In this document: positions 55,616 through 64,000 of the stretch, piece after piece
Layout: the number at the start of each line of letters is the position of its first letter
How positions within the stretch are numbered: the stretch's first letter is position 1
Origin: Humibacter sp. RRB41
GTDB lineage: Bacteria; Actinomycetota; Actinomycetes; Actinomycetales; Microbacteriaceae
NCBI RefSeq assembly: GCF_022761015.1
Contig: NZ_JAKWJQ010000004.1
Location: forward strand, 124,001 to 188,000
Reading direction: 5' to 3'
DNA: 64,000 nucleotides
Translations under genes and position numbers: made by a program
The notes under the pieces: generated by a model
What the model saw: only the letters and a program-made list of their open reading frames with translations
Told to the model about the DNA's origin: nothing
Databases searched by the model: none

Positions 55616-57478
55616 TCAGCCGATCGCTTCCGTGAGCTCGAACCACCGTTCCTCGAGCTCCTCGGCTTCGCGTTCGAGTGACGCGATGGCATCCGTCTTC
55701 ACGCCGAGGCCCACGTAGTCGGACTGGTCGTGCTCCGCCATCGCGGTGCGTGCCGTGTCGATGCGCTGCGCGAGCTTGCCGAGCCGGCGCTCCAGCGAGG
55801 CGATCTCCTTCTGCGCGTCCCGCAGAGCGGCACCGCCGAGGCTCGAACTCCCGCCGGCCGCGCCCGTAGAAACGACCATCTCCGCACCACCAGATGACGC
55901 ATCCCGTCGCTCTTCGAGTGCTCGCAGCCGCAGGTACTCGTCGACACCGCCGGGCAGGTGACGCAGGTGCCTGTCGAGAATGGCGTACTGCTGGTCGGTG
56001 ACCCGCTCGATGAAGTACCTGTCGTGTGAGACCACGATGAGCGTGCCCGGCCAGGAGTCCAGCAGATCCTCGATGGCGGCGAGCATGTCGGTGTCGAGGT
56101 CGTTGGTCGGCTCGTCCAGGATCAGCACGTTCGGCTGCTCGAGCAGGATGAGCAGCAACTGGAGCCGGCGTTTCTGTCCGCCGGAGAGATCCTTCACGGG
56201 CGTCGACAGCTGTGCCGAGAGGAATCCGAGCCGCTCCAGCATCTGGCCAGGCGTGAGTTCCTGGGCCTTCGAACCGGTGCCGAGCGTGTACGTCGTTCGC
56301 AGGCGTGAGAGCACGATGCGCACCGGATCGTCCAGATGCTCGTCGAGCTCGTCCATGCGCTGACTGAGCGAGGCGACTTTCACGGTCTTGCCGCGCTTGA
56401 CGCGTCCGGATGTCGGTTGCACCGACCCCGAGATCAGCCCGAGCAATGTCGACTTGCCGGCGCCGTTCACGCCAAGGATGCCGGTACGCTCGCCGGGCGC
56501 GATGCGCCACTGAACGTCGCGCAGCACTGCGAGCTCGCCACCGTCATTCCCAGTGCCGTCGTTCGTGGCGCTGGCACCCTCTCGTGCCGGGAAGGAGACA
56601 CCGACGTCGACGAGGTCGACCACTTCTTTGCCGAGGCGCGAGACGGCGAGCGCCCTCAGCGACACAGAGTCGCGGATCGGCGGCACGTCGGAGATGAGCT
56701 CGTTGGCGGCGTCGATGCGGAACTTCGGCTTCGTGCTGCGCGCCGGAGCTCCGCGGCGCAGCCACGCGAGTTCCTTGCGCGCCAGGTTCTGGCGTTTCGC
56801 TTCGGAGGACGCCGCCATCCGATCGCGCTCGACGCGCTGCAGAATGTACGCGGCGTATCCGCCCTCGAACGGCTCGACGGTGCGATCGTGCACCTCCCAC
56901 GTCGCCGTGTCGATCTCGTCCAGGAACCACCGGTCGTGGGTCACGACAAGCAGCCCGCCAGCGCTGGCGGACCAGCGCCGCTTCAGGTGCTGGGCGAGCC
57001 AGGTGATCGCTTCGACGTCGAGGTGGTTGGTCGGCTCGTCGAGCGCGAGCACATCCCAGTCGCCCGAGAGCAGTGCGGCGAGAGCCGTCCTTCGCCTCTG
57101 ACCGCCGCTGAGTGTGCCGATGACGGCATCCCACGGGATGTCGGCCAGCAGCCCCGCGATCACATCGCGCACCCGCGCATCGCCGGCCCACTCGTGCTCG
57201 GGCGCATCGCCGACGACCACCTGAGAAACTGTGGCGTCGTCGTCGAGAACATCCTGCTGGTCGAGCACGCCGATGCGGATGCCGCCGCGCACGGTCACGC
57301 GTCCGGAATCCGGCGGCAGACGCCCCGACAACATCGCCAGCAGGCTGGACTTGCCGTCGCCATTGCGGCCGACGATCCCGATACGGTCACCTTCGTTCAC
57401 GCCGAGTGAGACGGAGTCGAAGACCACGCGGGTCGGGTATTCGAGATGCAGGCCTTCGGCCCCGAGAAGATGCGCCAT
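55616..57478 (-). CDS. ABC-F family ATPase (Uup-like)
   Basis: A protein of 620 aa with two nucleotide-binding domains and no membrane helix. Walker A GRNGDGKSSLL and GVNGAGKSTLL; signatures LSGGQRRR and LSGGQKRR; Walker B LALDEPTNHLD and LILDEPTNDLD. The inter-domain linker (about 235-290, with RQNLARKELAWLRRGAPAR) and a C-terminal coiled coil (about 550-620) match Uup-type ABC-F proteins that act on the ribosome or branched DNA. It is conserved next to ispE in many actinobacteria. Convergent with the ABC permease. Confidence 0.94.
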   Translation of the reverse strand: MAHLLGAEGLHLEYPTRVVFDSVSLGVNEGDRIGIVGRNGDGKSSLLAMLSGRLPPDSGRVTVRGGIRIGVLDQQDVLDDDATVSQVVVGDAPEHEWAGDARVRDVIAGLLADIPWDAVIGTLSGGQRRRTALAALLSGDWDVLALDEPTNHLDVEAITWLAQHLKRRWSASAGGLLVVTHDRWFLDEIDTATWEVHDRTVEPFEGGYAAYILQRVERDRMAASSEAKRQNLARKELAWLRRGAPARSTKPKFRIDAANELISDVPPIRDSVSLRALAVSRLGKEVVDLVDVGVSFPAREGASATNDGTGNDGGELAVLRDVQWRIAPGERTGILGVNGAGKSTLLGLISGSVQPTSGRVKRGKTVKVASLSQRMDELDEHLDDPVRIVLSRLRTTYTLGTGSKAQELTPGQMLERLGFLSAQLSTPVKDLSGGQKRRLQLLLILLEQPNVLILDEPTNDLDTDMLAAIEDLLDSWPGTLIVVSHDRYFIERVTDQQYAILDRHLRHLPGGVDEYLRLRALEERRDASSGGAEMVVSTGAAGGSSSLGGAALRDAQKEIASLERRLGKLAQRIDTARTAMAEHDQSDYVGLGVKTDAIASLEREAEELEERWFELTEAIG

Positions 57479-57524
57479 GTCAGAGACAAGGGTAGGCGGT
57501 GCGCCCGTGCCTCCGCTGCGGCCC

Positions 57525-58934
<1,410 letters not shown>

Positions 58935-58977
58935 CTATCCGCGCCTGTGAGAGCGCTCAGGTTCAGCCGGACCGGGG

Positions 58978-59748
58978 TTACGCCACGCGCACCTTGCGCG
59001 CCCGCTCGACGACGCGCCCGCGTGCCGACTCCGGGAACGTCGTCAGCAGGTAGCGCACCTGCTCGGCGTCGACATCCGCTCCGAACAGCTCGGTGTTCGG
59101 CTCCATGCGGATGCCTTCGGCGAGCGATCCTGCCACCACCGGATCGAAGCCGAACGCATCGACGATGCGAGAGACGGCATCCAGAGCATCGGGGTCGTCG
59201 CCCGCGATGGCGATCGCCTTGCGCCCTTCCTCGCCTGCCGGGCGGGTCTCGTCTTCCAGGTCGTGGTAGCCCATGTGATTGAACGCCTTGATCACGCGCG
59301 ACTCCGGCAGGAACCGCTGCACGATCTCGCTCGTCGATGTCAGCGGATCGTTGAGATCGTCCCGGATGCCGTCGATCTCCCACCAATAGTTCATCGCGTC
59401 GATGACGAGCTTGCCCTTGAGCGCGTCAACGGGCAGCGACTCGTGCTTGCCGAGCGGCAGGGCCAACACGACGGCGTCGGCATCGCGCGCCGCGTCCTCG
59501 GCGCTCGCAGCCTTCGCACCCGGCACGAGCACCTCGACGATCAACGCGATCTTGGCCGGGTCTCCCGAACCGGCGATCAGCACCTGGTAGCCGGCAGCGA
59601 CCGCGAGCCGTCCGAGCACGGTGCCGAGCTTGCCGGCGCCGACGATGCCGATGGTACGGATGCCCGCCTGCGCCTGCGCCTGCGTACCTGCACCCGCCAT
59701 GTCGTGGCCTGCGTCTACGTGCTCTGTGGCCTCATGCTCTGCGTCCAC
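58978..59748 (-). CDS. NADPH-dependent F420 reductase-like protein
   Basis: A protein of 256 aa, GTG start with AGGAGG four bases before. A Rossmann motif [32 protein letters not shown] (about 32-63) and [26 protein letters not shown] follow the F420:NADP oxidoreductase (pfam03807-type) pattern. The extra 28-residue N-terminus is low-complexity and His/Gln/Ala-rich. Actual use of F420 cannot be shown; relatives also act on other substrates. Confidence 0.85.
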   Translation of the reverse strand: MDAEHEATEHVDAGHDMAGAGTQAQAQAGIRTIGIVGAGKLGTVLGRLAVAAGYQVLIAGSGDPAKIALIVEVLVPGAKAASAEDAARDADAVVLALPLGKHESLPVDALKGKLVIDAMNYWWEIDGIRDDLNDPLTSTSEIVQRFLPESRVIKAFNHMGYHDLEDETRPAGEEGRKAIAIAGDDPDALDAVSRIVDAFGFDPVVAGSLAEGIRMEPNTELFGADVDAEQVRYLLTTFPESARGRVVERARKVRVA

Positions 59749-59879
59749 GTCGCCTCCTGGGTGAAAATCCTACGCGGGGCGCCCGCCGAGTGCCGAGTGG
59801 GCAGAATGGCGGCGTTCGTGTCGCCAGACGTGATCGGGATGATCATCGCTCACAGTGGACCGGGCTCAGTGGACCGGGC

Positions 59880-61214
59880 TCACACGTCCGGAGCGTCCGG
59901 CAGCTGTCGTAGTCGGACGAGGGGCGAGAACACCACGACACTGCACGACAGCAGCCCCAGCACGCACCCGATCCACATCGTCGGCACGATGCCGATCCAC
60001 CCGCCGAGCGCTCCGCCGCCGACTCCCGCTATCGGGATGACGCCCCACACCACGAATCTGATCGACGCGTTCATGCGCCCGAGCAAGGGCGGCGGACAGA
60101 TGCGCTGCCGAAACGACAGCTGGGCCACGTTGTAGACGACCACCGCGAACATGAAGAAGAACTCGCCGACGATGAGCAGCACGATCGCAGCGGACGGCAC
60201 CGCGGCGGCGACCGGAATGAGGAACGGCGACACCGCGCTCACGAGGGCGGCGACCACGATGATGCGGCCCTCGCCGATGCGACGCGACAACGTCGAGGAC
60301 GAGACGGCTCCGAGGATGCCGCCGATCGCGCCGATCGCTCCGATCAGTCCGAACACCGCGGGGGAGAGACCGAGCTCGCGCAGCACGAACAGGGACATCA
60401 GCACGGTCACGAGGCCCTCGAAGAGGTTCGACGCCGCGGTCATCATGACGATCCGCCGCAAGAGCCGATTGCCGAACACGAACCGAAGTCCCTCGCCGAT
60501 CTCGCGAACCAGCGAGGCCTGAGGTGTCTTCTGGTGCCTGGGCTCGGCATCCCTGATCGACGCAACGAACCCGAACGAGAAGACGTAGCCGATCGAGGTC
60601 GCCAGCACGACGAGCGGCGCAGGCATGATCGCCAGAAGGCCGCCGGATGCCGCCGGGCCGCCGACTCGCGCCACCTGCGCGCTGGTCTCCAGTCCGGAGT
60701 TCGCGGCCGTCACCTGCCTCGGCTCGACCAGCCGCGGAACGTAGCTCTGATATGTGACGTCGAAGAACACGGTGGCGCCGCCGACGACGGCGCCGATCAC
60801 GAACAGCTGCCACACCTGCAGCAGCCCCGACCACCACAGCACCGGAATGGATGCCAGTGCCAGCGCGCGAACCGCATCAGCGGTCATCATGACGCGACGT
60901 TTGCGCATCCGGTCCACCCACGCCCCGACCGGCAGCCCGATCACCAGGAACGCCAGCGTCTCCGCCGCGCTGAGGAGGCCGACCTGCTGAGCGGTCGCGT
61001 TCAGCACGAGCACGGCGAGCACGGGGATCGCAAGGGTGCCGACCTGCTCGCCGGCCTGGCTGAAGGTCTCGCCGATCCAGAGGCGAACGTAGGACCGATT
61101 GCGCCACACCGACGGGGTGCGCCGCGGCGGCGTTGCGGCATCCACCTGAGCGGATTCCATCGGAGTCGAGGCGCGCGCCGGCTCCCGCGAAGAGGCGTCG
61201 GCTGGCTCAGGCAC
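59880..61214 (-). CDS. MFS transporter (EntS/macrolide-efflux-like)
   Basis: A protein of 444 aa with twelve membrane helices. NRSYVRLWIGETFSQAGEQVGTLAIPVLAVLVL opens helix 1, and the loop 2-3 motif is LPVGAWVDRMRKRRVMMTADAVRALALAS, as in MFS_3 exporters. GTG 61214 lies six bases after a TAGGGT box, so it is probably leaderless. Likely exports a drug or siderophore; substrate unknown. Confidence 0.9.
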   Translation of the reverse strand: MPEPADASSREPARASTPMESAQVDAATPPRRTPSVWRNRSYVRLWIGETFSQAGEQVGTLAIPVLAVLVLNATAQQVGLLSAAETLAFLVIGLPVGAWVDRMRKRRVMMTADAVRALALASIPVLWWSGLLQVWQLFVIGAVVGGATVFFDVTYQSYVPRLVEPRQVTAANSGLETSAQVARVGGPAASGGLLAIMPAPLVVLATSIGYVFSFGFVASIRDAEPRHQKTPQASLVREIGEGLRFVFGNRLLRRIVMMTAASNLFEGLVTVLMSLFVLRELGLSPAVFGLIGAIGAIGGILGAVSSSTLSRRIGEGRIIVVAALVSAVSPFLIPVAAAVPSAAIVLLIVGEFFFMFAVVVYNVAQLSFRQRICPPPLLGRMNASIRFVVWGVIPIAGVGGGALGGWIGIVPTMWIGCVLGLLSCSVVVFSPLVRLRQLPDAPDV

Positions 61215-61220
61215 CCGTCC

Positions 61221-61226
61221 ACCCTA
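61221..61226 (-). promoter_or_regulatory. -10 box for leaderless MFS gene
   Basis: Minus strand TAGGGT, six bases (GGACGG), then GTG 61214. Confidence 0.5.
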
Positions 61227-61268
61227 GTTGCGGCCGGCGCGCTCATCCCACCCGTCGGAGCGCGACGT

Positions 61269-62129
61269 TCAGGGCTGCGAGGTGAACTCCTGAGTGCCCA
61301 ACACGGACAGCAAGCGCAGCTTCTCGGAGGCCTCCGACCCGGGCGGCGCCGTGAGAATGAGGAGCGCCTGGCCCTGATCCTCGGTGAAGAGCACCTGGCA
61401 GTCCAGCTCGATGGCGCCGACCTCGGGATGCACGAGCACCTTGTGATCCTCGAATCGCTTCGCGACCTCGTGCCGTTCCCACAGTCGTGCGAACTCGTCA
61501 CTGACTTCCTGCAACAAGTCGACCAGCTCACCGGCCCGTGACGAGGCACCCGCCGCGCCGTATGCCACGCGCAGGCTCGCCACCATCGCCCGGGACTGCC
61601 GCGGCCGGTCGTGCTCCGGGTACAACTCCCGCTGCGTCTCGGGATGCGCGAACCACCGGTACACATCGCTGCGCTCCCAGCCGGTGCGCGCCGAGGCGTC
61701 GCCGAACAGGGCATCCGCCATGCGGTTCTGGGCGAGCGATTCGCCGAGGGTCGAGATGATCAGCGCCGGGGAGTCGTCAAGCCGGTCGAGCACCCGCAGC
61801 AGCGCCGGGGCGACGTGCGATGCCGTCGAACCCTGATCCGGGATCCCGTGCCCCGCCATGCGATACAGGTAGTCCCGCTCGTCGCGGCTGAGTCTCAGCG
61901 CCCTGGCGAGCGAGGCCAACATCTGCTCGCTCGGCTGCGGACCGCGCTGCTGCTCCAGCCTGGTGTAGTAGTCCACCGACATGGCGGCGAGCTGTGCGAC
62001 CTCCTCGCGTCGCAGCCCTGGTGCGCGCCTGCGGGCACCCTGCGGCAGCCCGACGTCGGCCGGCTTCAGCTCGGCGCGACGGCGACGCAAGAACTCGGCG
62101 AGGGCGGCGGCATCCATGTCTTCCATCAT
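61269..62129 (-). CDS. XRE-family regulator with MmyB-type ligand domain
   Basis: A protein of 286 aa. The HTH spans about residues 8-75 (LAEFLRRRRAELKPADVGLPQG ... GLRREEVAQLAAMSVDYYTRLEQQRGPQPSEQML), followed by a PAS-like MmyB ligand-binding domain that in relatives binds fatty acids. It is divergent from an SDR gene 89 bp away; such pairs are common in actinobacteria, with the regulator controlling the reductase. Confidence 0.93.
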   Translation of the reverse strand: MMEDMDAAALAEFLRRRRAELKPADVGLPQGARRRAPGLRREEVAQLAAMSVDYYTRLEQQRGPQPSEQMLASLARALRLSRDERDYLYRMAGHGIPDQGSTASHVAPALLRVLDRLDDSPALIISTLGESLAQNRMADALFGDASARTGWERSDVYRWFAHPETQRELYPEHDRPRQSRAMVASLRVAYGAAGASSRAGELVDLLQEVSDEFARLWERHEVAKRFEDHKVLVHPEVGAIELDCQVLFTEDQGQALLILTAPPGSEASEKLRLLSVLGTQEFTSQP

Positions 62130-62218
62130 CGCTGCCCGGCCTCACAGCAACCAGGGATCGCGGATCCCCCGATGAGTGCTCTCTGCCACGCTCGCCGTCG
62201 GGCGACGACGCTGAAAAC

Positions 62219-62998
62219 ATGCAGATCACCGGAAACACCATCTTCATCCCCGGCGCCACCAGCGGTATCGGCCTGGCACTGGCGCTCGCCCTCGAGGAGA
62301 AAGGCAACACCGTCGTCATCGGCGGGCGCCGAACCGAGCTGCTTGCGAGCATCCGCTCCGAGCACCCTGGCATCGACACCGTCGGGATCGATACCACGGA
62401 TGCCGCGAGCATCGACACTGCGGCAGCCCACGTTCTCGCCACCCACCCCGACCTCAACGTGCTGATCGCGATGGCCGGCATCATGCGCGCCGAGGACTGG
62501 CACACGCCTACTGGATTCCTTGCCAGCGCTGAGGCGATAGTCACGACCAACCTGCTCGGGCCCATCCGCCTCATCGGCGCGTTCGTCGAACACCTGCAGA
62601 CCCGGCCGGATGCCACGATCATGACGGTCTCGTCCGGACTCGCCTTCATCCCGCTGACGGTCACGCCGAGCTACAACGCCACGAAGGCCGCCATCCATAT
62701 GCTCAGCGAGTCGCTGCGCCTGCAACTGGCAGACACAACGGTGCGCGTCACCGAACTGGTTCCGCCTGCGGTGCGCACCGAGCTGATGCCCGGCCAGCAC
62801 GAGAGCGAATTCGCGATGCCGCTGGACGACTTCGTCGCCGAGGTCGTGCAGTTGATCGAGACCCAGCCGGATGCCCGCGAGCTGCTGGTGCAGAACGTCA
62901 AGTTCCTGCGCCACGGCGAGGCCCGCGGCGACTACGACCAGGTGGTTGCGACGCTCAACCGGCTCGATCCGCACGGTGACGCCGAGCAGGTAGCCTGA
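62219..62998 (+). CDS. SDR family oxidoreductase (DltE-like)
   Basis: A protein of 259 aa. Nucleotide motif FIPGATSGIGLALALAL, the NAG-type AMAGIMRAEDW, catalytic Ser in TVSSGLAFIP and the YNATKAA motif (Y and K of the YxxxK pair). The DltE name is by similarity only; no dlt genes are near. Likely regulated by the divergent MmyB-type protein. Confidence 0.92.
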   Translation: MQITGNTIFIPGATSGIGLALALALEEKGNTVVIGGRRTELLASIRSEHPGIDTVGIDTTDAASIDTAAAHVLATHPDLNVLIAMAGIMRAEDWHTPTGFLASAEAIVTTNLLGPIRLIGAFVEHLQTRPDATIMTVSSGLAFIPLTVTPSYNATKAAIHMLSESLRLQLADTTVRVTELVPPAVRTELMPGQHESEFAMPLDDFVAEVVQLIETQPDARELLVQNVKFLRHGEARGDYDQVVATLNRLDPHGDAEQVA

Positions 62999-63018
62999 TC
63001 CGTCGCCGCACCGCGCCC

Positions 63019-63864
63019 TCAGGCGGGCTCGGCGAAGTAGCGGTAAGCGGCGACCGGTGCGAACCCGAGCCGGTCGTAGAGTCTGCGCGCGGCGGCGTTC
63101 GAGGCCAGCACCTGCAACCACAGCCCTGTGACGCCGCGCTCGGCAGCGGCACGCGCAAGGGCGTCGATGACGGCGAGGGCGTGTCCGTTCCTGCGGGCAT
63201 CCGGTCGGGTGGCGAGGGCGAACAGGCCTCCCCACGGAACGCCTCGCTGCTCGACGAGAGCCAGCCTGCCGACGGATGCCGCACCCTCCTCGTCGCGAAC
63301 CGTCGCGTAAAGAGCCGGGCCGCCGGTGAGGATGCCGCGGGCGACGCCGCGCTGCGCAGCGCCGCCGCGCCCGTCCACCGACCACCACACGTCGAGCCAC
63401 TCGTCGTCGAGCGTGTCCGTGACGACTACGCGGCCGCCGGCGGATGCGCGCGAGCCCAGAGCCCGCACGAGGGTCGCGAGGTCCACGGCGAGCACGAGCG
63501 TCTCGTTGCGCGGTGTGTATCCGCGGGCCACGAGCGCCTCGCCGAGCACAACATCGTCGTCGGACAGTTGGAACAGCGGCGGCAGGCTCTGCGCGCGGTA
63601 GAGCCTCTCGGCAGCGTCGATCGCTGCTTCGACATCGTCCACGCGGCCGGCCGGGTACACGGAGTTGGCGCGCTGCGTCACGCCGCTCGCGAACCGGGCG
63701 ACCCAGCTCGCGGCATCCGTGCGACGGGCACTCGTGCCACCGACATCGGTGCCATCGAAATCTGTGCCATCGACATCCGTGCGCTCGATCGAGGGCCAGC
63801 CGGCGTCGGCGAGGGCTGCGAAGTCCGTGTCGGCCGGCCACGGCAGGGCGGTGGGAACGGGCAT
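63019..63864 (-). CDS. GNAT family N-acetyltransferase with tandem-repeat insert
   Basis: A protein of 281 aa. The C-terminal half has the acetyl-CoA site ALATRPDARRNGHALAVIDALARAAAERG and WLQVLASNAAARRLYDRLGFAPVAAYRYF. The N-terminal part carries a short repeat of the type TDVDGTDFDGTDVGGTS (about residues 29-45) encoded by 15-bp tandem repeats. Leaderless by a TAGCGT box. Substrate unknown. Convergent with the SDR gene. Confidence 0.88.
   Translation of the reverse strand: MPVPTALPWPADTDFAALADAGWPSIERTDVDGTDFDGTDVGGTSARRTDAASWVARFASGVTQRANSVYPAGRVDDVEAAIDAAERLYRAQSLPPLFQLSDDDVVLGEALVARGYTPRNETLVLAVDLATLVRALGSRASAGGRVVVTDTLDDEWLDVWWSVDGRGGAAQRGVARGILTGGPALYATVRDEEGAASVGRLALVEQRGVPWGGLFALATRPDARRNGHALAVIDALARAAAERGVTGLWLQVLASNAAARRLYDRLGFAPVAAYRYFAEPA
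63727..63780. repeat. 15-bp tandem repeats inside GNAT gene
   Basis: Three to four imperfect copies of a 15-bp unit (GTGCCATCGACATCN) in frame. Repeats of this kind can change copy number by slippage without breaking the frame. Confidence 0.7.
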
Positions 63865-63870
63865 CCACCA

Positions 63871-63876
63871 ACGCTA
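63871..63876 (-). promoter_or_regulatory. -10 box for leaderless GNAT gene
   Basis: Minus strand TAGCGT, six bases (TGGTGG), then ATG 63864. Confidence 0.45.
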
Positions 63877-63939
63877 ACCGACCGTCGCGTGCCCTTGTCA
63901 ACTGCCGGCGGACCGTGCAAAGGTGGTCACGGTCGCCAC

Positions 63940-63990
63940 CCCCTAACAGGGGTCGGAAACCATGGGGGCGGCCGTTCCCCACGGCCTGTT
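63940..63990. other. Dyad-rich segment at window end
   Basis: A perfect short hairpin CCCCTAACAGGGG (63940-63952) is followed by C-rich/G-rich arms (TTCCCC ... CCTGTTGGGG) that can pair with it imperfectly. Probably the leader or control region of a gene beyond the window; no gene is readable here. Confidence 0.35.
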
Positions 63991-64000
63991 GGGGCTGAAC

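Noticed and set aside
63727-63780. CRISPR-like repeats
   Set aside because: Contiguous 15-bp units without spacers inside a coding frame.
62126-63982. 618-aa minus-strand frame spanning SDR and GNAT region
   Set aside because: It is out of frame with the GNAT motifs and antisense to the SDR gene.

Overview
The window is chromosomal DNA of a high-GC actinobacterium, most likely a member of Microbacteriaceae. Supporting signs are: strong GC bias at third codon positions; the over-represented 7-mer GGATGCC/GGCATCC; palindromic repeats beginning GGTCGAGTAG and the in-frame tag [10 protein letters not shown], both of which I associate with this family; many probable leaderless starts; and a conserved actinobacterial backbone (pmt-rsmI ... 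metG-tatD-rsmA ... ispE ... ABC-F). About 59 protein genes are supported. I saw no rRNA, tRNA, transposase, prophage or CRISPR array.

Layout. 1-10.5 kb: tail of an ABC-2 permease, two PH-domain membrane proteins, a flavin monooxygenase, a large AfsR-like regulator, a methyltransferase, a small hypothetical gene bracketed by two copies of an ~85 bp palindromic element in opposite orientation, then metY and a CoA-binding protein. 10.6-16.3 kb: a sedolisin peptidase, protein mannosyltransferase back-to-back with rsmI, a MetE-like protein and a VOC protein. 16.5-26.2 kb: a galactoside-use locus, with GH2 beta-galactosidase divergent from a sugar ABC transporter (binding protein and two permeases), a DeoR regulator and a GH36 alpha-galactosidase. 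26.3-29.5 kb: a kynA-amidohydrolase-kynU operon for tryptophan breakdown. 29.6-32.3 kb: small genes and a TetR/reductase pair. 32.4-35.8 kb: metG-tatD-rsmA. 35.8-40.3 kb: a two-component system facing a flavinylation module (ApbE, FMN-binding lipid-anchored or membrane-anchored protein, ferric-reductase-like flavocytochrome). 40.4-51.6 kb: a reductase, then a cell-envelope region (TagF-glycosyltransferase fusion, second two-component system, two tiny membrane proteins, GT-C glycosyltransferase, COG4705 protein, FetB-like permease, DedA, acyltransferase). 51.6-64 kb: ispE, a TetR-ABC exporter operon, ABC-F ATPase, glutamate dehydrogenase, an F420-reductase-like protein, MFS exporter, MmyB-type regulator with divergent SDR, and a GNAT protein.

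The most interesting signal is a recurring 19-bp operator (approximate consensus TTRGCGGATTCTGGGARCG, two half-sites 11 bp apart as expected for OmpR-family regulators). It stands 20-55 bp before five envelope transcription units at 41.4-49.7 kb, which surround an OmpR-type two-component system. I infer a local cell-envelope regulon that includes two tiny membrane proteins with acidic tails. Other notable points are an amidohydrolase in the place of the missing formylkynurenine formamidase, a palindromic repeat inserted in frame inside the beta-galactosidase gene, overlapping back-to-back promoters between pmt and rsmI, and widespread TANNNT-(6-7 nt)-start arrangements that indicate leaderless mRNAs.
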